This document shows positions 37,401-52,400 of a DNA stretch of 64,000 nt, one piece after another; position 1 is the first letter of the stretch, and every line of letters begins with the position of its first letter. Below the pieces are notes generated by a model. That model made no database searches. It worked only from the letters and a program-made list of their open reading frames with translations, and was not told where the DNA came from. The translations under genes and the position numbers were made by a program. The DNA is taken from assembly GCA_030549775.1 (NCBI GenBank), contig CM060173.1, positions 62,438,367 through 62,502,366 on the forward strand. Reading direction: 5' to 3'. Origin of the DNA: Tamarix chinensis. Lineage: Eukaryota; Streptophyta; Magnoliopsida; Caryophyllales; Tamaricaceae.

Positions 37401-40400
37401 TGGTTGCTTTTTTCCTTGTTCCAAGCTTCAAGAGAAGCTTGTTTTTTGGAAGGAAAGTAATGTCACAAACCTTGGTTGTGGGCGAAGCCCATCATTGTCG
37501 AGCTCGATTTCAGTCCTAATCTATTAGATTTGAGTCCATTAATAAGTGGCAAGCATTAGTTTCATTTATTTATTTGCTGGCCTTAGTTAATTAAATCATT
37601 ATGTATTAAGCTATAATAGGTCTTATTAATAAAAAACCTGTTAGGTTTTAAGCCAGCTGGAAACCCTAGCTTGCTCTCCAAGTTGTATTAATCTAAAGAT
37701 ACCTTGCTAATTCCTTGGCTCAGAAGTGAACAATTTGGGAGAATTAGCTATTGCTAACTCCTTGGCTCTCTCCTTTATTGCCTCACTTTCCTCTTCTATT
37801 TCTCTCCTGTTCTTCCTCTATCCCAATTATAAGAAAGAGGAGGAACACCAATTCTAAGCATTCATATACTCTATTAAGTCTCCAATTGCTCTATAACACA
37901 GATCCAATATTTGGGACCATACCACTCTTACAAAGAAAAAAGCAAACAAAAGGCCAAAATCTGTAAAGCTGTTTGCTTTAGTAGAGGTGAGGTTGATGAA
38001 GTAAATTTAGATGAAACAGAGGAGGAAGAAATTGTGGGATATATTTCAAGTGACAGAGGAGATGATGGTGATGTTGTTGGTTCCCCAGACTAGGATGTGT
38101 AGCTATGTATATAACCTACTAATAGATGTTTTTCCTTGCTATGATACCTGATTGATGCTATAGTAGTTTCTTGAGTGCAATATTTTAGTTTCCAATACTT
38201 CTGTTCTGACTTTCTAATTCAACATTTTTGTAAGTAAGCACCTTATCTTGCTAAGGTTTGATCCTTAAGTGTGGCCTGTGGCTCATGCTCTAAGGAGTCT
38301 TGGGAGATGTTTGGTAAATAATGTGAGGGGTGAAAGATGAAAATAATTAATGTATCTAAATATTTTTTGGGTATGTACTTATATTTCTTATTTGTTTCAA
38401 AACACAGTGATAAAAAGTAAGAATTATTTTAAAATTTTGTAAAAGGTAATGAAATGAGTAATTTAGTTTACCAAATGGTGCCTTAGTGCCAAGTACTTTT
38501 GCGACCATGCACAGGACTTGAACATAGAATACATGCAAGTACATTTTCTGGCATACTTCTATATTAGTTTCATGTACAGTCTACGTTGTATATTAGATTT
38601 CAAGTGGAAATATATATAATTTTATGGGTTTGTTGGCTATAGAGAACATGTTGGCTGTGTCTTAACAACTCTCAAGAAAAGTTGATTGGAATTGGGAGAA
38701 AAATGACCTTTTCTGTGTTACTCAGAGTCCTATTGTCTGAATAGGGATAGACTTAAATAATGTAAAAGCCCTATCTGAATAAAACTATGATCTCTCAGCT
38801 GCTCAAACTTTACCAACTGTTGCCTCTCTGTAAGATTTACATCGAATCTGCAGATATAGATTGAAATAATTTTTGTAACAGCAATACATCATCTAGAATC
38901 TAGCTCATATGAATCTGGGTTAAATGCGGAGGAAGTAAAGGAATTGCTTGCTTATTCACACAGATTACTCAATAAAATAAGATTCTTAGTAAGCATGTAG
39001 AGTCAGTGACTGTACCTGAATAAATTTGTCAAAACTGAAAGATGTCAGGGAAGCATTACCTAATTTCTTGCAGCTTAGTTCCAGCTGACATTCACTTCCA
39101 AGGCTTCGATATGAAATGTATTCATCAAATCCACAGTTAACCATAGCTGTTAAACTCTCGATCCGGGTCTTACACTTCTATGATCCAGAAGTTATAAAAC
39201 GATCCATAATCCTAGGTAGAATCTTAAAGTAGTAGAATCTTGGTAGAATCTTACGATCCCATATATGATTAGTGGAATCTTACGATCCTAGGTAAAATCT
39301 CACGATTTTACATGTCGACTATAATTTGTTTTATCTATTTACCTTAGCATTTATTTTTTGTCTTATTCTCACTATAATTCTTCCCTAACTCTAATAATTA
39401 ACCCTATTATTTTGTGCATACTATATATTGAGTACCAATCAATGCGAAGAATGCACAAGGGAGACAATAGCAAAATCAATTGTTGGAAGAAAAATACTTG
39501 CGAAATGTCCAAACTCTAAATGTAGAGTAAACCAAATATATTAAATTTGTGGATTTTTTTTAACTAATTACTATTTAGTTTATAATTTTCCTTTTTATTT
39601 TCTTTTGTGGTATTGTTAGCTTTGTTGTATGCTTGGTCCATATAAAAACATTTTTTGTATGCATATAATCAACAATTTGGGATGCTACAACTTTATTCAA
39701 ATAAGAGTTTAAGAATGAGATATTTAGTATTTTTTAACTTCAGTTATAGGATTTTGTTGCATATAAGTATATCTAAGTCATATTTTTGTGATATTTGTAG
39801 GATATTACGATTCCATGATCCAATTCTATGATTCAAATCAGATGATCTTTATTGATTTTAGGTAGAATCACGATTTTAACAACCTTACAGTTAACATATT
39901 GATGAAGCCTTATGGTCTGGAATCCTGTACCTTCATTCATAGATCCCAGATTTCCCTCTAAGAATTTCCCTTAAGAATATCAGTCTCTTATCTGTGAGCC
40001 AATTTATGGCTTCAAGCTTGATTTGAGATTAGCTACAACCATCTGAAATCAATACACTGATGAATATTGATTTACAAATGCTGTTGTGTGGCAAATACCG
40101 TAATTTTGGGCAAAAGAGAATTTGAAATAAAGTTGGGTAAGAGAAATGCAGCAGATTATTTGTTAGTGTCTGAACTAGGGATTGGAATATATATATATTG
40201 AAAAGGGGCAGTCATAATGTAAAGCAGCATCTAATTTCATTTTTGGGTAATTTTGATTAAATTTGTAGAATCTTGTTTTACCCCTCTATATGTTTTGTTG
40301 TGACTTAGACCACATATATATTATTAGATACCTTAGCTTTCCCTTGGATTATTCTGCACACTGTTCTAATGACTTGAAGTATGACCAGCCAGATCTGGCT

Positions 40401-43400
40401 ATTTGTTTCGTCTCTTCTTTACCATCCCTACTCCATCTATTGTGTGCACTACCATATTCATTGCAATTACCTCCACTTTCAACCTGCATCCAGCCCCCAT
40501 CGATTTCATTCCTGAAATAATTCATCATAAATATGGTTTTTGTTTTACCTATGCGAGGCTAATTGAGACCATGGGATTTAATCATGACAAAATATTAATT
40601 AAAGAGAATAAAATTCCAATTGAGTTGGCCCATGGGGTGGTTGTAGTGATCATAACCTAGGTGGCGCCGAAGCGATCATTTCCAATTAATCCCTATCATA
40701 TTCCCACAAGACCCTCTCCATTCAATATTAAATGTCTTTATTGTTGATGAGGTCCTGCCTTAGAGTCAGCCAAATATTTCCCCCTTGGCACCATTCAGTT
40801 ACAGATTTATAGAAATAGGTCCATCTTGTATTCCCCGTATTGCCCTTAGCCAATGACGACTCGTCGATTTCCCTTATTTTTGTCCATATCCCTAAGCCCC
40901 TGATAGTTTTACTCAAAATTTACTGGGGATTGGATTCTAAATAATCCTGTTCTTTCTTCTATTCCCTACAAAACTTATCTGATTGTTCTCACTACAAAAT
41001 GCAAACATAATCAGTCAAAATGAATATATTTAATATGCTGTTCTGCATCAACTTGAATGCTTCAAGTGCCTGATTAGCCACATTCTATCTAACTACAGAG
41101 CTCCTGAAATCATTCCAATGTGGCCTATTTACTTCGATTTCAATAGTCCAAATGCATCAAAAATACCCATTTTCTTAAAGATTCTTTATTTTTATGTCTC
41201 TTTGTACAAAGTAGTAGAGTATTATAAAACAAAGAACATGGTATCAACAACAAAAAATATTCATGCTATGAAAAGCAACACAAAATGCCACCAAAGATAA
41301 AAGTGGATGATATAACAGCTTCAACCCATATAAAAAACTAGACGCAAAATGTAACATTGAACAGAAAGTTGGTCTAATTCAAGATTTAGAAGGTATCATG
41401 GGTTGGATTTATAGATGTTGGCTCTGGAAATGGTGTTGAAGCAAATTGGCTTTCCACAAATCTTCCTCTTAAAGTAGCCACTCACCAACTTGCTTTCTTG
41501 TGAAATAAATCTGAACCCAGGGCCAATGATGTTGCCATCACAATGGACATCAAAGGAGAAAGTGACACTGGTTATTGAGCCTTTGAAGGTGGTGCCTCTA
41601 GGTCCAATCTTCTTCTTTGTTCTCTTGTGTCAAAAGGCGATAACCCTCGCCCTCAGGGGTCCAACCGCCGGCCCGACAGCTGTTGAACGGTAAACTACGG
41701 TGACTCAGCAACCAAGGACAAGGTGGTCCACTCCACGGTGCCCACAAGGAGCCACCCCCACATTGGAGGGTTGAAACTCCCACACTGCGGCTGCCGCGTA
41801 TCGAACCTTGAACCTCTTGTGTCAATTTGCCTTGCCTTAGCCACTGAGCTACGCCCGCACGGGCTTCTTCTTTGTTCTCTTCTCTAGAGGAGGAAGAGGG
41901 GGGGGGGGGCGAATAACAGATGCAAGTAATTGAAGCTGATAGAGAGAGGTAATATTAGAAAAAGAGGTACATATAGTCTTCTGGTTTGTTGAGTACACAA
42001 AGAGGGGGGTGGGGTAGAGAAAGAAAGAAAGCAAAGACAAACAATAGGGAACATATGAAAGAAAGGCATTGTAGTAACTTCAGTTAGTTCCTTAATTTTT
42101 TTCTGGGTAGCTTAGAGCTCTATGGTGCAAACTATTAGGCGGTTTATGGGTGGTTAAGTTGATTCCTAAAACTATTGTTTATAATTTTGTTGTCTGAGAT
42201 AATACATGCAGTAGTGTATTTTCAAATACAATGTCACTGCTCTTCATCCCCTGGGATTTCAAACTTTGATGCACTGTTGTGCTATTGATGATCATCTGTT
42301 CTTTGATGCCTTTTAACAGTTGAGGAAATGGAATGAGCGATGGGTAATCCTAGACCCTACTACTGGCAAGATGGAATACAAGTAAGCTTTGGATGTGTGA
42401 AATTTTTGCACTCCACTTTGGCAGAAGTGCTTGCAACATGCTCGCTGCTGCTGTATCGCCCTTATTTCACTTAAATATGTGAATTTTCTTCATTACTCTA
42501 TTTATGTGAATTCAGAACGAGGAGAAATGAGTCAGTCATCAAGGGGACCGTAATACTTGATGTACATAGTGTAATTGCCTTATCTCCTGTGAATTTCCAG
42601 TAAGAGATTTGCTTCTGAGTTGTTATATTTCATGATGTTTGATGTGCTATATATGATTACTGATATCACTTGCTACTTGTGTTTCAGTGGATTGCCAAAG
42701 TATGAGGGCTGCTGCTTCTGTATCCAGAACAATACTACAATAGTGTAATTTTAATCTTATATCACATCACAAGGCCAGATTGAATGACTATGAGTTTTAT
42801 TCTTAACTTTGTGGTTTAGATATTGGGACTCCACAGAAAAAAGACTACTTCCTGTGTGCTGAGACTCCTAGGGCAGCTAGAGCCTGGGTATCAACTTTGC
42901 AGTAAGTTTCTGGACATGTGTCTTCCACTATACTCAATTGTTTCTTTCTTTTCTACTTGCAAACATTTAATCTTTATTTTTGTGGTAAAAGCAAAAACTA
43001 TTATTGCACAAAGAAGATACAGGAAGGAGAAAATCATATTTATCCTCCTATGAAAAACTTATATTCATATCAAGCATTGCTTGTCAATGAGATGATTGAA
43101 TGGCCATATGATAGATTCAAGTAGACACGATGAAGCTAACCCAACTTGAATAACTTGACTTGAAACTCGATCTAAACTCAAAATTAAATTCGTTCTCAAC
43201 CTTAATCAATCCGAACCCAACCCCGAATTTGGCTAGCCGATAATGACCTATATCCGAAATAATCTAAACCGAATTAACTCAACCCGTACCTGGAAAAAAA
43301 TTCGATAATATTTTGACTCAAACTTACCCTAACTGAAATAACCCCACTTGAATCCGACCTATACTCAGACATAATACCAAACTTGATCCAAAGTAAAGGC

Positions 43401-46400
43401 ACATTTAATCTTCAAAGGTAACAATTTATCTCACATAAATTAATATATAAATACCAATAAACTGTCTTACTAATAAAATTTTATGTAAACAAAAATATGT
43501 GCTCCATATAACAACAAATGATATAAAACTATTAAAACTCTTATCCCCTCAGTTTATTTTAATATTTTATTAGCATCAATAATTATAAACATGAAAGTTA
43601 TAATTGTAAGTATAATAATCATAATAAATATTATTATAAAGCAATAGTAAAATTTATATTTGTATTTCTACTCATAATAATGATTATTATATTTCTAAAG
43701 AAGATAATAAAAACAATAATTATTATAATTAACATATAATTATAATTATTATAAAAATTATTGTACTTATGTATATAATAATATTTATAATTTTATTTAT
43801 AATAATACATATAATAATAATACTAATAATGATAATAATTTATTATTATAATTACATATTTTATGTTAACATTTTGTTATATCTATAAAAATTATTACGA
43901 TAAGCATAACGATAATAATAAATAATAAAACTTACTTTATTAATTATATTAAATTGATAACAATCATTGTCAATACAAATTCTAAATTGAATTAACTTGG
44001 TTAGTTTGGCCAAATCCAGTATGACTTGGAGTCTGTAGACCATAGATCCGAATACACTGGACCTAATGCAAAGTCTGTATACCTGAATCAAATTCGAAGA
44101 AACCAGATGGATTAGACCTGGACTCGACTTGATATTCTTCTGGCTCGAAATTATCTGATCCGGTGCAAACCCAACCAAAATTATAATTACTTGATTTGGA
44201 CCCAAAACTGAAGGGCAATTGACCTTTACCCTGTCCCAATTGCATAGCAACCCAATTTTAACTCTACTTAAATTGACCCGATCCAAACCTGAGCCGTATG
44301 ACCTGCTTGCCACCTCTAGATTCAAGTCCGCTTTGATAAATGTGGAAAAAAATAATATTTGAACCTGGGACTTGAAGGTCACCGTGGCATGCTTAGGTGT
44401 TCCTACCTTAACTCCATATGGCATCAATGAGACTTAGATATCCCACATGATTAACCTAATGAAATCATATTATATTAAAATCAACTAAGATTCTAGCTGT
44501 GAATTCTGAACTCCTTGGCATGGACAACCTGCAGAAATAGGTGGTATATCCACGTGAAATTCATGGGCCTTGTAGCATTGAGCCAGTGATGGAGTTTGCA
44601 AGGGTCATGAACCATTTTAGAGTAATTTCCTACTTCTAATTGTGTTTATCTATTTGACACATTCTCAAATCACTCTCTTTTACAATATTCAAAGTCTAAT
44701 TGTGGTTTGATGTATCAATTTCTCTGAATTCCTACTACCTTGTAGTTTGGGAAATTTTAGGGTTGGGGTTAGGGTATTGAATTTGATGAATTGGGGGCTT
44801 AATTGGGTTGATCGGTTGTCTAATTGAGATTAAAGTTTTTGAATTGAAGTTTTAAGCTTCATACAAATTGGGGCTGATTTGTGGTGTATTAGATGTTTGG
44901 ATGAGAGTTTTTGCTTGGGGAATTTAGAATTGGGTGAAATTGGTTCAATTGGGGTGTGATGTGATGTGGTTGTAATTGAAGCTGTTAGGGCTAGAATTGA
45001 AAGTTTACAACATTGATCTAGCCGATTTGTGTGTAATTAGAGAGGGGACTTCAGTTAGCTGGGGTGTTGAATGTGGGTGGTGGATGGTTGGTTTATTCTA
45101 GGGTGGGATGACTTGGTTTCAGGCATTTTGTGGTTTGGTCTTTGGTAGCGAATTTGTGGGGATTAAAGTTTCTCCTGTACCAAACTGATTCATGGTTAAT
45201 GTGAGAAAAGGGAATCAGAGGGAAGGAGGAGGAGATTACTAGTTAGGTATGGGAACGAGGAAATTTAGCGGAGCGAATGAAAACTAGAGGGACCAACTCT
45301 GAATATCCCTCAATGTCACTTTCTATTCATCGAAGTACGAAACATAATATAAGTATAAAGTAATAGAGGTGATGACATCAAATCATAAAAGAAACATCTA
45401 ATCATTAACTATTATACAGGATCCAAAATGATTAAACTGAATCCCAATCTGATATATGATAAATCATATGTAAAAATATAACTATGTAAAGTTTTGAAAT
45501 TATATAAAGAGATAAAGAATCTGTTTCTCTCGATATCTTATCCTATGTCATCTCCAAAATCTGAGCAAGAAAACTAATGACATTAAATTTATAGTGGTTT
45601 GCATACCTGAGCCCACTTCCAATGTTCTCCCTTTGATTTTTTCAATTTCCTTTGTAACTTCTTATTTACAAGCCAAATTAGGGCATCTCTTACAATTCTA
45701 TAATTTTGTCGGTTGATTTGTCACTAAGCGTATTGAACCCTGAGATAATATTTTTGGATATTTATACAAATGATTTGTCATTATCGGCATGTACCTAGAT
45801 GTCTATGTTAAAGTGAAGTAAAGTAGTGCTAAGTGGTCACAAAATGAATAGTTTCCCCTAGGGGGGAGGATCTCTGAAGTATAGGCATGTTTAACATTTA
45901 GTTGGTGGGTAAACTCTTAAATGTGACCCATTTAATATATAATGATTTGAGTATGGTGTGTAATGATACCTTTTGCTTAGCAAAAGAGTTTAAAGCCTTG
46001 ATATGGTCATGAGCCAAGGAGTTATCCACCATGGACATTGCTGTGGAGTACCATTGTTGCAACATAAATCTTAACTGGAAATGGACAGAGTGATCTTATT
46101 AGTCATGATTGATTGAGTACAAAAATTTTGAGGATGTTTTGACCTTCTTTGTTAGTTTGTCAACGGATCCTCATTGCATCAACATTTAAGCAGGCTTGTT
46201 TAACATTGATCCCTGATTTTTATCATGCTATCCTGGTTGTCTTCTTTCACTTTAATATTATTATTTTCAGAAAATTTCCCCCTTCATTGAGATGCCACCA
46301 TCAATGGGTTAAATTTGTAAATTTTAACCCCTGATTTGTTTTGGTGTATGCCTAGCTTTATAGCTGTGGAGTTCTCTATTGTGTTTTGTGGTAAACAGTT

Positions 46401-49400
46401 CTACACAGTTGGTTTTGAAGGCCCATAAAGAAGCTGTGAACTCCTTAAGTGGCTGTGGATCTACCAGGCTAGGAACAGTTGCAACTGTAGTTGCTGCTGC
46501 TAATGCAACTGCATTAGAAGCTTCTAAAGAAATTGAATCTGCTATGAAGATCTCCTTGAAAAATGCTTTGGGGACAGTTATGAACAGGTCTCTTGATGGT
46601 CAATTGGATGAGCAGACAGTTATGAAGGTACAAAAAGTTTCTTTGCTCTATTTTCAAGTTAATCAACCATGTTTGATGTTACTACTATACCATATTCATG
46701 CAATGAACTAAGGGTTTATCATGGTTGTAGTACTTCGGTGGGGGAGCAACATAGAAAATAAATTATTTGTTGCAACTATTGCAGTGTGATATTCTGTGAG
46801 ACTATTATATGGTTTTTTATGGTTATCTTTCTGGATTTGATTGAAAGACGCGATCAAAATTTTGTTGGATAACTATTTAATACATGGACCGATAACTAAT
46901 TATTGTCCAAATCAAAGGATGATGGGCTTAGAGTTCTAATGAAATTTTTCATAAAAAAAAGTCATGCATGATTTCTCCCTTTGTGCACTTATCATAAAAA
47001 AACAATAGCCCAATGTGGTTTCGGAGAAACACCTTTATTAGCTTATGAGCTAGTTATTTATGTAGATAGGAAAGATTTTTATAGAAATAAGTATTTTTGT
47101 AGGAATAAAAAAAAAGTTCTTCCTATCTTTTATCTTTTCCTATCTTAGTAGTTACATATGGTTTATCTTATTAGTTAGAGATATTTCTTATTTATTAGTT
47201 TGATATGGTATATCTCATCTTGTTTAGATATTGTTTAACCCTTTGGCTATATAAAGGGTCTTAGGCTTGTCATTATTATTAGTATCGTTGAATGAATAAA
47301 ATTATTGGAATAATTTTCTCTTAATTTTCCAATTCTCCTTCTAGTTTCTTTCCTAAATTTTCAATCTCTTCAAGCTCAAACCTCATTTTTGGGCTTGTTA
47401 ATTAAGCCAGCCGAGTCTAAGCCTAAAAATGTGAGGCTCGGTTCATTTTATGGCTTTAGCTTATGACTTCGGCTTAGCTTGTTTGTTTAGCTAAACGAGC
47501 TAAGTCCGAACATTATTTTAGGCTTGTTTAGTTAAATGACCCGAGCCCTAGCCTGGGGGTGTTTGGTTTGACTTGGTTCATTTACAACCTGACACATAAT
47601 AATACCAACATCATTGCAGCCAATTATGAAAGTTTATAAGTGGCAGTCAGGGATCGTAGAAGGATACTGTGTGAGAGATACAGATACCCCATCTAGGTTG
47701 GTGTAAGGTCTCCCAATTAAGACCAGCTACATGGATGTCTGCATGTGTCTTATCCCTCAATCTGCTCTGTTATTTAATAGCCTAGGACATTTTGTAGAGG
47801 CCCTTTCTGTTTACACTATCATCAGTGGCATGCAGTTCTTGTCTCGTTTTTTATGTTCTTACTTTTTCTTTCTTGTTTCATTGTAGGAGACCCTGCGAGT
47901 GAAGGATGAAGAACTGCAGAATTTAGCATGGGAGCTCCGTGCTCATGATTCAACAATAAAAGAAATAGCAGCAAAACTGTCCGATACTGCTGAAGCAGCT
48001 GAGTCAGCAGCATCTGCTGCTCATACTATGGATGAGCAAAGAAGAATTGTTTGCACTGAACTGGAACGGCTAAAACAAGCTTCGGAGCAGCTGCACAAGT
48101 CTACTATGCTGAAGGTCTCTTTGAGTCCTTGCTTAACAATATGTTGCCGTGCTTGTAGAAGGATGAGTGATTGATACATGGAGCTTCTGTTCACTAAATA
48201 CCTTTGTTTTTATGTTATCCCCCCCTTCCTGGTTGTATTTTTACTATCAACTTATTTACAAACTTGTCTAAATACAAAAGATTATATCATGGATTTTTAG
48301 TTTCTTGGTTTTTGATATAAATACGTATGTAACATGGCTTCAATTGAATATGTAGCTGAGACAGTCAGAAGAAAAGTTTGTCACTCTAAATAAGGAAGTG
48401 GATCAATTGGTAAAGCAGAGAGACTCAGCGACTCAGGAGGCATATTTATGGCGAACTGAGCTTGCAAAGGCTAGGGAGCGTGTTGTGATTTTAGAAGCAG
48501 CTGTTTTGAGAGCTGAGGAGAAGGTCAGAATTGCAGAAGCAGATGCTGAGACCAGAGTCAAAGAAGCTGCACAGAGAGGATCAACAGCTGAAATGGACAA
48601 GCAAAATCTTCTGGCATACGTGAGCAATTTAGAAGCTCAATTTCAAAGGTTAAATTATCCAACTCTTCTTTTTCTTGAAGCTAATAGTGTATGGTAATGT
48701 TGAAGTTTTGGCAGTTCTTGTGGCTCCAAACTTTGATATTCCCTGGAACTTTAAAGGAATATATCTATTTAACATATGAAATTACCTTCAAAAGCAGGAT
48801 TCTGACTGCATCATAGCATTGGTGTCAAAATCATACTTCAGATATGAAGTTAAGGCGTGCAAATGAGAATGTGTCATAATTTGGAGGCTAACAAATTATT
48901 CTTCTCTCTAGTAGATGACGAGCCAATTTATTTTCTACAAATTAACTGATGACAGTTTTTATGAAGTAATGTACCTCCTTGATGTCGTGACATCTCATCT
49001 TAGGTCCTGGTGCATTAGTAGTATTAGTTCTCTATTGAGCTGCTAGTTGGAAGAGCTGGCTTCAAATAATATAGCTCCTCTGCTTGGTAGATCTAGCAGT
49101 TGTTTAATTGATACTTATGTTGTCTGATGTTTGCCCCTGGCATCTGATTCAAATACTATAGCTCCTTGTGTTGGTCCATCTAATCTTCAAAGCTGATTTT
49201 GATGTGGCTTTTTGTATATGTTGTATTTTGTGAATGAAATGTACTGGCCATGCCATGCCTTCTCTTTATTCTTGGTATGCCAGACAAAGGTATCAGATTC
49301 CATTTCTTGGCATTTGGATTAGGCTGAATATGTGTGGATAACCACATTAGAATCATGCATGCCCATTGTTTGACAAAATGTTCATTAAAAGTCACGAGTG

Positions 49401-52400
49401 CCTTTCCATGTTTTTTGTTGATATGATACTGATTGAGACTCATGCAATGTGACATAGGACGCGAAGTTGAACAACACTTGACTTACTGAACTTATCCATA
49501 ATCATGTTATCAACATCAAGCTTAAAGCTAAAATAGGCAATCCTTCTCAAAAATTTTAGGCTCATGCACATCAATCTCTCTATTAGTGCTCTCTGATGTT
49601 AACAGTGTTATTTTCTCATCCAAATCTGTGGTCATTGATAGTCAACTGCATACATCTTTAGTATCGGCGATTTCCTCTTCCTAATTTGGAGCAGTTGTTG
49701 CACGAACTTAACGCTTCTTTAGAAAAAAAATAGCACAGGGAACCTTTGTGATGACAGTGCCCATTTAATTATTCCAAAGGTAAGACTTCTATCCATCATC
49801 TTGGTCTTTAAATGAAAAATGAGGATGCCAAAATTGCATATGTTGCCCTCGATGTGGTCGAGAAACGAGCAGGCCATAATTCCTTGGGCATATTAACTCC
49901 AACACTGTTAGTTCAATTGCCTCGACAAGAACCCTACAGCTTCACAACTTCAGAGCCATATATACAAGATGGTATAATAGAAGTGTATGCATTCACCATT
50001 GAAAGTTATGTACCAAAGATAAGTAGTCTCCTTAGTATAAATTACATATATTACTTTCATTTCAATTATATCTTTGTTGGCTTGGGTCCTATCTCCTATA
50101 AGAAACAAATATACATATGGTATAATGCAGAGCTTACGAAAGGGAATTTAACCATAAATGGTGAAATTGCTGTTTCCACCATACGAAGAAATAAGCAGGT
50201 GCCCTTTGGTGCTTCCACCAAGTGTTTTAAGCCATCTAAGGACGTGTTCCCAAGCTTACTATCAAAACGATGGGTTTTCCCATGCCATTTTTTACTTTAT
50301 ACGTAATACTGGGTCACTTCATTAGAAATTGATCATTATTGTTGGCACACATTATGTTGAGAGTTGCAGAAGTTATTGTTATTGATTTACCTTTAAAAGA
50401 CAGCATTTTGGGTTTTTTGATCATGGGGATTTTTGATAGATGTCATATGATGTTTAGAGTTAATGAATGATGTTCAATTAGGTTGAATGAATTCTCTTAT
50501 GATGATGTGGTTATTTTCTTCAGCAGAGTGGTGACATATGTGGGAGTTAATCTTGTCATTGATTCAATATGAGTAGTTGGTAGATGTGTTAGAGGCTATC
50601 CTATACAAATTTGGTTAGTATTAATAACTTATTTCAATTATTTGGAGATTTCTTTATCTCTTTTATTCCTTCCTGACTATTAGATACTACAGTTGGGTGA
50701 TTGCAACATAACTTGGCTGCTCCCTTGTATACTAATCTCGGGTGTGGGGGATGCTCTTTCATAACTTGCCTTCGCATTTGCCAGGGAGATGCTCCTTTGA
50801 ATTCCGCCTTGTATTCAAGGGAAATAGATTTCATAAAGTTAATTCTCCTTGAATTTCCTGAGGATATAACCTGCACATGCCTAAGAAATAATCTAGTCAT
50901 TGAAATTGAGAAAGTTGTGTTACTCAAAACCCTCATTGTATTGGTTGAGACATCATCGTCAAAGTTGAGGCAATTTCAACTTTCTATTCAAGCTGAGGCA
51001 ATGTTGGTCCCTTGATAATGAATTTTGAATGGGAGTAGATGTTATGTCATAAATACACTCTTGACACTAAATTGTAGGGCTAGAGAAGGCATAAGTAAGT
51101 TCATTTACCTCCCAATTAATAAAACCATGGCTGCTGATATAGTCATGGTGTTGTGATATTTTATATGTCACAGTTGTTGAGGCGTGATTTTTTTATATAT
51201 TTTTTTTCATAATAAATGTTAGCAAATATTGGTAAATATTAGTAAAATATCGGCAAATATTGGCTAATAACTGATATATCATTGATAAATACGTGAAATT
51301 CAAAAATTGTCATGTAAATTTAATTTCGCATATCGGCTGACCCAAAATCTTGCGTATCAGGACCAATATTTAATTGTATGTTACCTCCTTCATAACCCTA
51401 TAGAAAGGACGGCTTATAAAATTTAAGGTAGCTCATCAGTTTTTATTCATTGTAGACTTGTCTCTCATTTTCTCTTCTCTCCCAAATCGTGTAATTTCAT
51501 TTGTAATCACTTGATTCTGTAATACCCCACTTTCCCTCAGGACTTGGTTAGATTTCGTCACAACAGAATTATAACTGTACGAAGGGGCAATTCTTACTGT
51601 GACTTTTATATATACATCTTGCCAACTGGTATGAACCAGCAGCCAACTCACACCCAGACCACGGATTTACACAGAGACAAAAAGAACAATAAGATATAAG
51701 AACAGAATAATAGGAATTAATCAGCAAATGTATTGATATCCGAATGACAGAGTTACAACAACAACTCCCAGGTTTCGAGGACCTGGACCTCCCAAGTTCT
51801 ATCAAAATGTTTCCCCCCCCCTCTCACTCTCTCGCCCCCTGCCCCTTTTATTCCCTGAGCGCATAACCAACTTCCTGACTCCCCCCCTAGTCCATAAAGG
51901 AAATAACCGAATAATAGGATCATAACCGAAAGGTCCTTTGGCACCCTGCCCCGCTTCACTGTTTGGGCCCACTGTTCCCAGCCCCCCCTTATGTGGCCTC
52001 CGCACATATGTATGCTTAATCAAGGGCCTATCAATACCGCCCCCTCGAATTTTAACCTTGTCCTCAAGGTTGAAAGATGGGAATTGTTCATTGAGAAGCT
52101 CGAACTCTTCCCATGAAGCCTCAAAGTCTGGAAGGTCTTTCCACTTGATCAGCACCTCCAGCTTTCCTCTAGCATTGTAGCGTATCCCTTGAACATCCTC
52201 CGGGGTCACCCTCCATTCGAGCTCCTCTCTCAACCCTGGTGGAATGGGTTGTGCTTGCTGCCCGTTCCCCACCGCCAACTTCAGCATGGATACATGAAAA
52301 ACCGGATGGATTGGAGTGTTTCGGGTAAGGCTAAACGGTAAGCCACTGCCCCCACTCTTGCTGTAATTTCGTAAGGCCCGAAATACCTTGGGGACACTTT

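Noticed and set aside
41798..41852. tRNA gene suggested by A and B boxes
   Set aside because: There is no complete cloverleaf, and the boxes sit in a 237-bp body with 18-bp flanking duplications, so it is a SINE.
43861..44427. 188-codon minus-strand frame in intron 6
   Set aside because: It lies mostly within the hAT-like repeat and crosses its right border, with no domain or conserved motif.
49812..50306. 164-codon plus-strand frame in intron 9
   Set aside because: No recognisable domain, AT-driven composition, and it lies between proven SWAP70 exons.
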